Origin: Chryseobacterium sp. OSA05B
Lineage (GTDB): Bacteria; Bacteroidota; Bacteroidia; Flavobacteriales; Weeksellaceae
Direction of reading: 5' to 3'
Assembly (NCBI RefSeq): GCF_019970065.1
Contig: NZ_JAHXYH010000003.1
Span: 310,001-374,000, forward strand
DNA length: 64,000 bases
In this document: positions 8,943 to 17,420 of the stretch, one piece after another
How positions within the stretch are numbered: the stretch's first letter is position 1
How the letters are laid out: the number at the start of each line of letters is the position of its first letter
Program-made: the position numbers and the translations under genes
The notes under the pieces: generated by a model
What the model saw: the letters and a program-made list of their open reading frames with translations, nothing else
Databases searched by the model: none
What the model was told of the DNA's origin: nothing

Positions 8943-11361
8943 GTTCAGTAATTTTTACGGTGAATTCTACATCTTTGTTTTGCGGGAATTTTTCCCAGTA
9001 CCATTCTCTGTAGCAGAAATTAAGGTTGGCTTTTTTATGAGGCATTTCAATGACTTTATCTACTTTGAACCCGACATGCGCCTTGTTCATCATAGAAGCC
9101 AGAGAATCTACCGAGCCTTCCCCTACCATTTTTCCAACCTCCGGCTGGGCAAATACATAATCTACCATAGACTGGGTGGAAGGAGAAACGTATTTCTTCT
9201 TCGGATCTGTGGGTGCGATAAATTGGTGGGTTCCGTAATCGGTAGGCAGTACATCATAGTAATCACCGACAATATCTCTGCACGGCCAGTATACCTCAAT
9301 ATTACATGTAGGCTCACCATTGCTCATGACGATGTAGCTATGCGCTTCATCACCCGGTAGCATTAAGCGGTAGTAGCTTTCCAGTTCATCAATTGGCCAG
9401 TTCATCTGCCAGATTTTGATCGCGTGTTCACGGTTAAACCACTCATGAAGCATTTCAAGGTCCTCATCAAGATCAACAGGTCTCATTGTAACCGTGACAT
9501 CATCTTTCTGGAAATAACGCTTGAAGAAAGCTTCTTTTCCTTTCGGATGGATAAGCTGATCAGAGAAATAGTGATAATGAAGAAGATTCGGAACTTTGGC
9601 GTAAGAAATAGCTGCAGCGCTTGTAATTCCGTCAATTTCATTAGCAACCGCCTTAAAATTGGTTTTTGTTCCCCAATGACGGTTTTCAAGTGCATAACGG
9701 GTAAAATCTGAAGGCATTTCCTGATGAACCTGTTCAAATTCGTTATGCAGAATATTGATCAGAGTTCTCTCTTTCACCCATCCTGTCTTTCCTAATGAAG
9801 CCACCAATGCTGAAAGATTGCTCACCAAAACATGGTAAGAGATAATATCTAAAAGACGCTCATCCCTGATGAAAAGATCTTCAATCTCAGGATACGCTTT
9901 GGAAAGCTCCGTATATTGTTCTCCTGCGCTTTCTCTTAATAAATAGCCCTGTGCATCTCTTACAAAAAGAGTTTTCGGAAGCAACTGATCATCCAGTTGA
10001 ATTAAAAGATTCTGCTGGTGTGCTTCAGGAGCCATGCCGTATTGGCTGTATAAATGGTTTAAAGGAGCAATCAGCAGGTGAATATATTTTGCAAACCAAA
10101 TAGTAACCGATTCTTCCGGACTGTTTCCTAATTTTTCAGAAACATCTGTAAAGAATTTTTGAATAAAATTTTGTCCGTCTGCAGGCTCATCCTGACATAA
10201 TCTTGCTAAAAGAAGTATTTTATCTTCCGGCAGGAACGGATTTTCGCGGATCAACAGATTAAGACTTTCAATATTTTTATCCTGATGATAAACGCCTAAT
10301 GTTACAGGCTCTAAAAGCAGTTTAAACTGGTTAAAATCCTTTTCAAATGCTGCTCCTGCATGTTTTCTCCATAAAGCTGATGCATAGCCTCTTTTTAAAT
10401 CTTTCTCCGTGTTGATCCTTATCGATCCCGTTAAAAGAACATTTAAAGAAAACTTAGGCATCCACGGAATATGGGGACTGTACATGCTTCTGATGGAAGA
10501 GGTTGAATAAAATTCTTTCCCAAAAGTTCCGATATGAATTAAAGTACGGTCTTTGATCATTTCCGCTCCTTCTTCGATGGATAAAAGATACGTAGCTTCC
10601 CATGGATGACACGGAACCGTGTAAAAATCATAAAGTTTCTCATCCTCTTGAAGGAATTTATGTTCAAGATCTTCCGGTAATGAAACCATACTCTTCAGAA
10701 ATTCATTGTAAGGCTGCTCCAAAACCGACTGTTCCTGAACACAACTTTTATGTACCAGAAAATACTCCAGCTTAATTCCTTTATTGAATTCAGGTCCGTA
10801 AAGAAGCTGCTCTTCTCTGGAGAATCCCATTCTCGCTTTTGTAAACGGATGGAGATTGTGTCCTACAGGAAGCTGTTGTTCAGATTCCAGGAAAGAATAC
10901 GTCAAAGCATCTTTATCCTGTAAACCTTCCTCCATAATCATTTCCAGATTTCTTAAGCTGCTGTGAATTCTTTTTGTAAATAATTCAAGGCCTTTTTCAC
11001 TGAACTGCTCAGAGAGTTCGCGGTATACGAATTCGGTAAGCTGATCAACATCCGGTTCAAAAACCTTCTGATTGTTATGATCAACCACCCATAAAGGCGA
11101 TCCGTAATTGTGAAAAGCACTTTCAGAACGGTAAGAAACCGGAGCGAATAAAAAGATGTCGCTTTTCTTTAGTTCAAATCTTATATGAAGTGGATAGGTG
11201 CTGTTTTCCAGTGCCTGAGCCGTAAGTACGTCGTATTTGGGAACTCCCTGATAGAACTTTCCGTTTCCAAGCTCACGAAGCATTCCGTTCAGCAGGATTC
11301 TAATCGTGATTTCCTGTGCTTTTTCCGTAAGCTTAGTTTGCTGTATCAAAGTCTTCTCCAT
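8935..11361 (-). CDS. NIS synthetase fused to GNAT acyltransferase
   Basis: An 808-residue two-domain protein. Residues about 1-600 form an IucA/IucC synthetase (CHPWEATYLL near 248; the SSIRSMYSP and LTGSIRINTEKDLKRG segments near 285-320). Residues about 624-808 form an AlcB/IucB-type acyltransferase starting VTMRPVDLDEDLEMLHEW and ending with the YREWYWEKFP element. The GNAT domain would acylate the hydroxylamine made by the hydroxylase, and the synthetase domain would then condense the hydroxamate with citrate or with a half-product. In aerobactin these activities are separate proteins (IucB, IucC). Its start lies 29 bases inside the decarboxylase gene. Acyl donor unknown: acyl-CoA or the operon's own acyl carrier protein. 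Confidence 0.92.
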   Translation of the reverse strand: MEKTLIQQTKLTEKAQEITIRILLNGMLRELGNGKFYQGVPKYDVLTAQALENSTYPLHIRFELKKSDIFLFAPVSYRSESAFHNYGSPLWVVDHNNQKVFEPDVDQLTEFVYRELSEQFSEKGLELFTKRIHSSLRNLEMIMEEGLQDKDALTYSFLESEQQLPVGHNLHPFTKARMGFSREEQLLYGPEFNKGIKLEYFLVHKSCVQEQSVLEQPYNEFLKSMVSLPEDLEHKFLQEDEKLYDFYTVPCHPWEATYLLSIEEGAEMIKDRTLIHIGTFGKEFYSTSSIRSMYSPHIPWMPKFSLNVLLTGSIRINTEKDLKRGYASALWRKHAGAAFEKDFNQFKLLLEPVTLGVYHQDKNIESLNLLIRENPFLPEDKILLLARLCQDEPADGQNFIQKFFTDVSEKLGNSPEESVTIWFAKYIHLLIAPLNHLYSQYGMAPEAHQQNLLIQLDDQLLPKTLFVRDAQGYLLRESAGEQYTELSKAYPEIEDLFIRDERLLDIISYHVLVSNLSALVASLGKTGWVKERTLINILHNEFEQVHQEMPSDFTRYALENRHWGTKTNFKAVANEIDGITSAAAISYAKVPNLLHYHYFSDQLIHPKGKEAFFKRYFQKDDVTVTMRPVDLDEDLEMLHEWFNREHAIKIWQMNWPIDELESYYRLMLPGDEAHSYIVMSNGEPTCNIEVYWPCRDIVGDYYDVLPTDYGTHQFIAPTDPKKKYVSPSTQSMVDYVFAQPEVGKMVGEGSVDSLASMMNKAHVGFKVDKVIEMPHKKANLNFCYREWYWEKFPQNKDVEFTVKITEHE

Positions 11362-12859
11362 GCGATTTGATTGTATTTAAAATTTGGTGAACATCTTCTG
11401 TTGTGGTGATCGGGTTCAGGAAAGTAAACTTCAGGTAGAAATTTCCATCTACTTTGGTACTTGCCACCAGAATTTCCCCGCTGTAGAAAAGCTTCATTTT
11501 GATATGCTGGTTCAAAGCATTCAGGTCCTCAATATCAGGTCTGATATAACGGAAAACCAGAACGCTCAGATCTGTATCGGAAAGCAGTTCGAAGTGAGGG
11601 TTTTCAGTGATCATAGACGCTACGTCTTTGGTGAGGTTTATCACTGTGTCTGTATATTCTGCGAGCTGTTCTTTGCCCATCATTCTTAAGGTAAACCACA
11701 GCTTCAGTGCGTCGAATCTACGGGTACTCTGAATAATGGATTTATTGATCTGTGCAGGAATTTCCTCTTCATCCATTTCCGCAGGATTCAGGTAGTCTGC
11801 GTGGTGTTTTAGGATTCTTAATTCCCTTTTATTTTTAACGATGAATGCACTGCTGCTGATAGGCTGGAAGAAAGATTTATGATAATCTATCGTTACCGAA
11901 TCCGCTCTTTCGATACCATTCAGAAGATGACGGTACTTTTCGCTTAATAATAAAGCACATCCATAAGCCGCGTCTACGTGCATCCAGATATTATATTGTT
12001 CAGCAACATTGGCGATGTCTTCCAGTGGGTCTACATTTCCGAAATCTGTAGTTCCGGCCGTAGCTACAATTCCAATAGGAATATTTCCCATCTGTTCTTC
12101 TCTCTTAATGTATTTTTTTAGCAAAGTGATATCCATGCAGAATCTTTCGTCTGTAGGAACTTTCACGATACTTTTTTCGCCCAATCCCATGATAGAGGCA
12201 TTCTTTAAGTTGCTGAAATGGGATTTGTCAGAAACAAAAATTCTGAATCGGCTTGCTTCCTGTGGAAGACCATCCAGTTTAATATTATGGTTGTATCTCT
12301 TCTGGGAAAAGCAGTCGCGCATCATCACAAGGCCCATCAGATTACTCTGTGATCCGCCTGCTGTGAAAACGCCGTCGCTGATTTCTGCATTGTATCCTAA
12401 CTGCTCTGCGGTCCAGTCGATCAGTTTTCTTTCCATGAAAGTTCCTCCTGCACTCTGGTCGTAGGTATCCTGTGAAGAATTGATGGCACTTACAAGAATC
12501 TCTCCTGCCAGTGCAGGAATAACGATAGGACAGTTAAGGTGTGCCACGTATTGTGGAAGGTGAAAAGCAGTCGCATGCTTTACATATATAGTATCTACCT
12601 CTTCAAGTAGCTCCTGATACGAAGATAGTTTTTGATTAAGGTCTATCTGCTGTACCATGCCTTTCATTTCTTTGGCTTCGATTCCGCTGAAGGGTTTGTC
12701 ATTTCTGTGAAGAAAAGTTCCTACAAGGTCTAAAGTTTCTTCGACAGCGGAACGATAATGATCATAATTGTCAGTATGAAAAATATTTCCAAAATTCCCC
12801 GAAATGTGAGGTAAGGAAGCGCCCAGGATCTCTCCGGCGGGCATTTGATTGTTGTTCAT
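11333..12859 (-). CDS. PLP-dependent group II amino acid decarboxylase
   Basis: A 508-residue fold-type I decarboxylase of the glutamate/diaminobutyrate/lysine group. Visible features are TAGTTDFGNVDP, the HVDAAYG aspartate-binding segment and the Schiff-base lysine in DYHKSFFQP (about residue 326). It is the first gene of the minus-strand siderophore operon. In siderophore clusters this family (for example RhbB) makes the diamine backbone from diaminobutyrate, ornithine or lysine. No diaminobutyrate aminotransferase is nearby and a lysine-hydroxylase-like gene is divergent, so lysine or hydroxylysine is the most likely substrate. Family sure, substrate inferred. Confidence 0.92.
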   Translation of the reverse strand: MNNNQMPAGEILGASLPHISGNFGNIFHTDNYDHYRSAVEETLDLVGTFLHRNDKPFSGIEAKEMKGMVQQIDLNQKLSSYQELLEEVDTIYVKHATAFHLPQYVAHLNCPIVIPALAGEILVSAINSSQDTYDQSAGGTFMERKLIDWTAEQLGYNAEISDGVFTAGGSQSNLMGLVMMRDCFSQKRYNHNIKLDGLPQEASRFRIFVSDKSHFSNLKNASIMGLGEKSIVKVPTDERFCMDITLLKKYIKREEQMGNIPIGIVATAGTTDFGNVDPLEDIANVAEQYNIWMHVDAAYGCALLLSEKYRHLLNGIERADSVTIDYHKSFFQPISSSAFIVKNKRELRILKHHADYLNPAEMDEEEIPAQINKSIIQSTRRFDALKLWFTLRMMGKEQLAEYTDTVINLTKDVASMITENPHFELLSDTDLSVLVFRYIRPDIEDLNALNQHIKMKLFYSGEILVASTKVDGNFYLKFTFLNPITTTEDVHQILNTIKSHGEDFDTAN

Positions 12860-12911
12860 ATGGTATTTGTAAGGTGATTTTTTAAATCAATAAGTAGTGT
12901 AAAGTGTGTAT

Positions 12912-12943
12912 AGTATATAGATGTATATACTTGATTGTCAAGT
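12912..12943 (-). promoter_or_regulatory. Putative iron-operon promoter with overlapping palindromes
   Basis: Reading the minus strand, TTGACA (plus 12936-12941) and TATACT (plus 12912-12917) are 18 bases apart, a sigma-70-like pair about 55 bases upstream of the decarboxylase start. Two inverted repeats cover it: GTATATAGATGTATATAC (12913-12930; 7-bp perfect arms, 4-base centre) and ACTTGATTGTCAAGT (12929-12943; 6-bp arms, 3-base centre). Operators laid over both promoter elements would suit an iron-dependent repressor such as Fur or a DtxR-type protein. No regulator gene is adjacent and I cannot assign the protein. Confidence 0.5.
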
Positions 12944-12973
12944 TTTTATTTTTTGCATTTATTCAAGTTTTTT

Positions 12974-13004
12974 TTTGGTGATTGATAAATTATTCCTAAA
13001 TTTG
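12974..13004 (+). promoter_or_regulatory. Bacteroidota-type promoter for the dioxygenase
   Basis: TTTG at 12974-12977 and TAAATTTG at 12997-13004 are separated by exactly 19 bases, matching the Bacteroidota consensus (TTTG, 19-21 bases, TAnnTTTG). Transcription would start near 13010, which leaves a leader of about 67 bases and rules out the in-frame ATG at 12921 as the translation start. Confidence 0.7.
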
Positions 13005-13076
13005 AACCGTCTATTGTTATTTAGAATAATTAAAAACAAATATAAAAATTATATTCACACACCAAATATTTTTTTA

Positions 13077-14174
13077 ATGAATTCGCTAAAAATTTTAGAT
13101 AACGACAGTATTACTGCGGTAAAACTGCTTCCGAGAGTCATTGAGCTCACTGCTCAGGAAAGAAGAATGATACAAGATGCGGCGGCGCATCTTCAGAGAA
13201 AATATGGCAGCTACGAAAACAGAGATTTCATTACCCACGTTCATCAACTGGCTTCTTATTTTTTACCGGAAAGAATTCTGCATATAGCCGCTGATTTTGC
13301 CAGCGATTTTTCAATAGATCAGTATGGAGCACTGGTATTTAAAGGATTAATGGACATCGATCAGGAAAGTATAGGGAATACACCTCCTAACTGGCAGTCT
13401 GCGGATTATTCCAAATTCAATATCTATGGTTTTGCGTGTGCTTTAATTCATGGAGCACTTCCATCGAAACCTGTACAATATTATTCTCAACGTAAAGGCG
13501 GAGGATTAATGCACGCCATTATTCCTGACGAAAAAATGAGAGAAACGCAAACCGGATCGGGATCTGCAACAGATCTTTATGTACATACTGAAGATGCCTT
13601 TCTGAAGCATCAGGCCGACTTTTTAAGCTTTATGTACATCCGTAATGAAGAGCAGGTACCTTCTACCCTATACTCCATCCGTTCTCACGGGGCTATCGGG
13701 GAAAATTTCAGACCTCTTTTTGAGCGTATGTATAAAATTCCGAAAGATGCCAATCTGGAAACAGCTGCAGACGAAGAAGAAGCATTGGATGCCGTTCTGT
13801 ACGGTAATTATGAACTGCCTTTTATGAGGTTTGATGCTGCAGAACAGTTATTCAACCCAAGCATTAAGCAGACTGATGATGCCCATAGTCATCTGACAGA
13901 ATTCTGGGAAGAGGCCAGAGATCTGATCTATTCAGGGTTCACGCCACAGGCCGGAGATGTGATATTGGTGAATAACCATTTATGTGCTCACGGAAGATCA
14001 GCTTTCCGTGCCGGGGTAAGAAATATCAACGGCGTAGAACACGAATGCCAAAGAAGAATTATGCTGCGTATGATGAGCAAAGTGAGTCTCATGGAAATGA
14101 GAGCCCACACGCTTACAGAAGACCCTTTCTTTGTTATTGAAGAGCATTTGGGGAAAAATTTTGAAAACATTTAA
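13077..14174 (+). CDS. Fe(II)/2-oxoglutarate dioxygenase, clavaminate synthase/lysine hydroxylase-like
   Basis: A 365-residue non-haem iron oxygenase. The metal triad is visible as HTE (H170, E172) and a distal histidine in HGRSAFRAG (H305), with arginines in QRRIMLRMM as candidates to hold 2-oxoglutarate. The family includes clavaminate synthase, VioC, AsnO and the flavobacterial L-lysine 4-hydroxylases (KDO). I chose ATG 13077 because the open frame upstream to 12921 is AT-rich, lacks family character and lies before the predicted transcription start. It is divergent from the decarboxylase and shares its control region, so hydroxylation of lysine before decarboxylation to 3-hydroxycadaverine is the favoured role. 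Substrate is inference. Confidence 0.85.
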   Translation: MNSLKILDNDSITAVKLLPRVIELTAQERRMIQDAAAHLQRKYGSYENRDFITHVHQLASYFLPERILHIAADFASDFSIDQYGALVFKGLMDIDQESIGNTPPNWQSADYSKFNIYGFACALIHGALPSKPVQYYSQRKGGGLMHAIIPDEKMRETQTGSGSATDLYVHTEDAFLKHQADFLSFMYIRNEEQVPSTLYSIRSHGAIGENFRPLFERMYKIPKDANLETAADEEEALDAVLYGNYELPFMRFDAAEQLFNPSIKQTDDAHSHLTEFWEEARDLIYSGFTPQAGDVILVNNHLCAHGRSAFRAGVRNINGVEHECQRRIMLRMMSKVSLMEMRAHTLTEDPFFVIEEHLGKNFENI

Positions 14175-14214
14175 AATGTTCTATTAGATATTTATTTGAT
14201 AATAATTATGATGG

Positions 14215-14248
14215 ATCCTTTTAAGCACAAGGCTTAAAAGGATTTTTT
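14215..14248 (+). terminator. Rho-independent terminator
   Basis: A perfect 12-bp stem (ATCCTTTTAAGC at 14215-14226 with GCTTAAAAGGAT at 14232-14243), a 5-base loop and a following T run end the dioxygenase transcript and separate it from the convergent esterase gene. Confidence 0.88.
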
Positions 14249-14275
14249 ATTTTCAAAAACATTCCAGTTTAAAAA

Positions 14276-15151
14276 TCATTCCTGCTTATTGAAAAATGCC
14301 CACATATATTCATTGAAATCTATTTCTTTAGAGGTCAATCCGATAGGAAGCCCGATATTGAAATCATCTGCTCCGGGCCAGGTATGACCGGCATTTTCAA
14401 TTGATATTAACGTTACGTATTTTTTACCTGTTTTTGTTTCAATAATTTCTGCTGAGGTCTGATCATTTTTATTTTGATCAAGCTTACTCATTTTCTCCTT
14501 ATCGGTTGTTGAATAATTCTGTTTCTGCCAGTACTGATAAGATTTTAATGCAGAAAAATATCCACCCTCTTTTCCTGCATAATCTACAACCACATCCGCT
14601 TTCCCGTGGACCATTAAAACTCCAATTTCTCCTCGGTCTTTGTGATAATAGGCTACAGAATCCGGTAAAGAAGCACCAGCTGTAGCTATAGCCGAAAACC
14701 TGTGTGGAAGTTCTGCAGCAATCCGATGGCAAAAGAATCCGCCTCTGGATAATCCTGTCGCAAAGACTTTTTTAGGATCTACCTTATAATCTTTTTCAAT
14801 CTGGTTGAGAAGTGCTTCAACAAAGCCCATATCATCCGTTCCTTTTTTGTAGGACATTCCAAAGCCTACATTCCAGTCTTCCTTGATGCCTTTTGGGTAA
14901 ACTGCGATAAAGTTATGTTGATCAGCTGTTCTGTTCATCTGAGTATACAGCATTTGCTCTGCCGGCGTCATTCCGCCACCATGGAAATTGAAAATAACAG
15001 GGTATTTTCGGGAAGTTCCGGGGTCATACCCTTTGGGAGTGTAGACAATGTATTTTCGTTTTACATCGTTGTGTTGTAAAGATTTAGTCTGACCCAAAAG
15101 GGCATGAGAAAACAATGCCGTTACAAACAGCAGTATAAAATTTCGTGTCAT
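14276..15151 (-). CDS. Secreted PHB depolymerase-like alpha/beta hydrolase
   Basis: A 291-residue esterase of the LpqC/poly(3-hydroxybutyrate) depolymerase-like family. It has a signal peptide (about residues 1-20, ending LLGQT), an oxyanion-hole FNFHGGG segment near 54, the nucleophile motif GLSRGG near 153, an aspartate in HGKADVVVDY near 206, and a histidine in GHTWPG near 265. Members hydrolyse short polyesters, feruloyl esters or related substrates outside the cytoplasm. It lies 12 bases downstream of the putative anti-sigma gene, so it may be the last gene of that operon. Natural substrate unknown. Confidence 0.82.
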   Translation of the reverse strand: MTRNFILLFVTALFSHALLGQTKSLQHNDVKRKYIVYTPKGYDPGTSRKYPVIFNFHGGGMTPAEQMLYTQMNRTADQHNFIAVYPKGIKEDWNVGFGMSYKKGTDDMGFVEALLNQIEKDYKVDPKKVFATGLSRGGFFCHRIAAELPHRFSAIATAGASLPDSVAYYHKDRGEIGVLMVHGKADVVVDYAGKEGGYFSALKSYQYWQKQNYSTTDKEKMSKLDQNKNDQTSAEIIETKTGKKYVTLISIENAGHTWPGADDFNIGLPIGLTSKEIDFNEYMWAFFNKQE

Positions 15152-15163
15152 AAGATGGTATAT

Positions 15164-15754
15164 TTAAGTATTGATATCCTTAAGAAGTTTTTCAGCAGCA
15201 GAAATAAACGCAGTGGCCTTCTCTGCACTTTTCTTTTCATAAAAAGCCCTGATAACAGTCCATATCAGAACATTGATGATTAAAAATAACAGTGAGCCTG
15301 CCGTTAATAATGTTTGTGTTACAGACAACTTCTTAAAAAAATACAGGAAGAGCGCTGTTGTGAAAAGTGATGCACTCACACAGTTGACAAAAATCTTTTT
15401 TCTATCGTGGTTTCTGCTTCCGTCTTTCATTTGCTGCAAAAACTCCTGACTGCTCAGAAGGTATTCGCTTTTATGGATTTTTATAGATTTCCAGGAATGG
15501 TATAAAAGAAAGCTTCCTGTGAACAGGAGGATAAATTCTGAGATACTTTCATAAACACTGTTTAGTTTATCGGTATAAATTACATAAGCAATCACCGACA
15601 ATGAAAAAGCAATAACAGACAAATACCAGCGCATGAAACGGGTGTTTTTTTTCTTTCTCAGGTATGAGATCTCTTCTTTTACAAGATCAATATCCGGAAC
15701 ACGCTCGTCTGCTGAGAGCCAGATGTCTTTTATATCGTCGAAATTATCACTCAT
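15164..15754 (-). CDS. Four-helix membrane protein, putative anti-sigma partner
   Basis: A 196-residue protein with an acidic N-terminus of about 40 residues, four hydrophobic segments (about 40-60, 68-90, 122-145, 148-170) and a charged tail. It overlaps the ECF sigma gene by eight bases, the standard arrangement of a sigma factor and its membrane-bound antagonist. No zinc-binding anti-sigma motif (HxxxCxxC) is visible, so the anti-sigma role rests on position and topology only. It may be an uncharacterised membrane protein of a Bacteroidota ECF system. Confidence 0.65.
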   Translation of the reverse strand: MSDNFDDIKDIWLSADERVPDIDLVKEEISYLRKKKNTRFMRWYLSVIAFSLSVIAYVIYTDKLNSVYESISEFILLFTGSFLLYHSWKSIKIHKSEYLLSSQEFLQQMKDGSRNHDRKKIFVNCVSASLFTTALFLYFFKKLSVTQTLLTAGSLLFLIINVLIWTVIRAFYEKKSAEKATAFISAAEKLLKDINT

Positions 15755-16220
15755 GGTTTTTCATTTTTTTTGATAAAACTTCCTTGATCCTGTGTATTCT
15801 TACCCTTACATTGGAATGGTTGATCCCCATGATCTCTCCTATTTTTTCCTGAGCCACATCTTCGAGATAAAGCCCTATGATCAGACGGTCGATTTCAGAA
15901 AGTTCTTTGATGCATGTTCTCAGTCTGACCAGTTTTTCATCTTCATTAACCGTTTCTGAAGCTTCTATTTTTGTAAAATTATAATCTGTCACGGTCTGAT
16001 TCCTTTTTTCGTTCTCGATTTGCCTCAGACATTTATTGGTCGCTATCCGAAATATCCATCCGGGAATATTGCTGGTATTCTTCAGCGATCCGAGGTTTTC
16101 AAATACGGTAATGAATGTTTCCTGCGTCATATCTTTAGCTTTATCCACATCATTAAAATATCCATGGCACAACCTGAATATTTTGGGTGAATACTGCTGA
16201 TATAAGTTTTCAAAATCCAT
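15747..16220 (-). CDS. ECF RNA polymerase sigma factor
   Basis: A 157-residue group IV sigma factor. Region 2 (about 1-75) contains the core-binding and -10 recognition segment with DMTQETFITVFENL and IPGWIFRIATNKCLRQ; region 4 (about 100-155) has a helix-turn-helix with YLEDVAQEKIGEIMGINHSNVRVRIHR. It directs transcription of a stress- or envelope-related regulon and probably its own operon (sigma, membrane protein, esterase). No FecR or TonB receptor follows, so it is not an iron-type Bacteroidota sigma/anti-sigma cassette. Confidence 0.93.
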   Translation of the reverse strand: MDFENLYQQYSPKIFRLCHGYFNDVDKAKDMTQETFITVFENLGSLKNTSNIPGWIFRIATNKCLRQIENEKRNQTVTDYNFTKIEASETVNEDEKLVRLRTCIKELSEIDRLIIGLYLEDVAQEKIGEIMGINHSNVRVRIHRIKEVLSKKMKNHE

Positions 16221-16310
16221 ATACCTTATAAATCCATTGACGGAAGAAATGTTACAGAAAATTTTGCAAAATGTAAAAAAAAGAAAATAATTTAAGTCCG
16301 AATATAAACA

Positions 16311-16341
16311 AAAAAATCCCGGTATTTAAGATAATACCAGG
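16311..16341 (-). terminator. Rho-independent terminator
   Basis: On the minus strand a 9-bp stem (plus 16318-16326 with 16333-16341, one G-U pair) with a 6-base loop precedes a T-rich run. It lies about 120 bases after the stop of the esterase gene at 16461 and separates it from the sigma operon. The rest of 16221-16460 is AT-rich with no gene. Confidence 0.75.
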
Positions 16342-16460
16342 AGAATTTATACGTAAAGAAATAGTAATCTAAAATAAAAAACAGATTTATTCTAACTTCA
16401 AATAAACATAAATAATTAATTGTAATAAAGTAATATATACCAGTTTATATAAAGTTAAAT

Positions 16461-17273
16461 TTATGGCTTAAAAAATCTATCAAACAAAGTCAGCTGCTCA
16501 GATAAAGATCTGCTCCAGTATTTAGGATCATGGATTCCTAAAGACTCAATATAAAGATGCTGAATCTTTTGGTCAGTTAGTTTTTTATGAAAGTTTCTGT
16601 TCATAGCGATCATCTGGGTGTCTTCCGTACCGCAGTCAAAGATATACTGCTGATCTGCTGATGCCATTGTTTTAATCTTACTGTCTGTAAGAAATTTAGG
16701 ATTTAACGTGATCACAGGACCTGCCACTTTATCTACCTGATACTTCATATAGCCTTCCCCAAAGGAAGCCAGATCCAGCGCTCCACAAGAGCTTCCAACG
16801 ATGCCAAACGTCTTATTGTACGTGGTACCAATGTTCACAGCACCATAACCTCCCATGCTCCAGCCCAGGATACCGCGGAATTTTCTGTCATTTTTCACAG
16901 GATAGTTTTTATTGACAAAATCTACAAGTTCCTGCCCGATAAATATCTGATAATGTGAATCTTTAACCAACGGACTGTCTATATACCATGAATTGTAATT
17001 TCCGTCCGGCAATACATAAATCATTTTATACTCCTGCGCTTTCTGAACCAGATCCGGAATATCCTGTTTGATCGTTCTGTCAGGGTTTCCACTATACCCG
17101 TGGAGAATATAAACCGATGGATAGGTTGCTCCCTGCTGTACATCCGGCGTGATAATAATGGTTTTAATGTTCTTGTTCATTCTGGCACTGAACACTTCTT
17201 TATGAATGATTTTCTGTGCGGAAAGCTGTGCAGATACCGTCAATACACATACAATGCTTACTATATTTTTCAT
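16461..17273 (-). CDS. Secreted esterase, esterase D/antigen 85-like family
   Basis: A 270-residue alpha/beta hydrolase with a signal peptide (1-20, ending LSAQK). YILHGYSG near 54 forms the oxyanion region, the nucleophile lies in GWSMGGYGA near 143, an acid in DCGTED near 217, and a histidine in IHDPKYW near 249. It is predicted periplasmic or secreted and cleaves ester bonds of an unidentified small or acylated substrate. Enterobactin-esterase-like proteins (IroE/Fes) belong to the same broad fold, so a role in siderophore or glycoside ester cleavage is possible but not shown. Confidence 0.8.
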   Translation of the reverse strand: MKNIVSIVCVLTVSAQLSAQKIIHKEVFSARMNKNIKTIIITPDVQQGATYPSVYILHGYSGNPDRTIKQDIPDLVQKAQEYKMIYVLPDGNYNSWYIDSPLVKDSHYQIFIGQELVDFVNKNYPVKNDRKFRGILGWSMGGYGAVNIGTTYNKTFGIVGSSCGALDLASFGEGYMKYQVDKVAGPVITLNPKFLTDSKIKTMASADQQYIFDCGTEDTQMIAMNRNFHKKLTDQKIQHLYIESLGIHDPKYWSRSLSEQLTLFDRFFKP

Positions 17274-17392
17274 AGGATATAATTTTAAATCTGATAGGAC
17301 TGCATGCTATCTTAGGCTAAATCGCCACGTTGTGGCTGGCTACCATACCATTGTTATTGATTACGGTACAAATATGCGGCCGATAAAATAAA

Positions 17393-17419
17393 AAAGCCTC
17401 AACATATGTTGAAGCTTTT
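17393..17419 (-). terminator. Rho-independent terminator of the Crp operon
   Basis: On the minus strand a hairpin (arms around a central CATATG) starts right after the stop codon of the Crp-family gene and is followed by TTTTTTATTTT. It ends the nucleosidase-GNAT-Crp transcript before the esterase. Confidence 0.85.
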
Positions 17420-17420
17420 G

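Noticed and set aside
8731..9360. Plus-strand 209-codon open frame
   Set aside because: It runs opposite to the hydroxylase and NIS-GNAT genes, whose motifs are clear; the translated frame shows no domain.
12921..13076. In-frame N-terminal extension of the dioxygenase
   Set aside because: It is AT-rich, contains the predicted promoter and lacks family similarity; ATG 13077 fits better.
15747..17273. Iron-type FecI/FecR regulatory cassette
   Set aside because: The gene after the sigma factor is a four-helix membrane protein, not FecR, and no SusC/TonB receptor follows.
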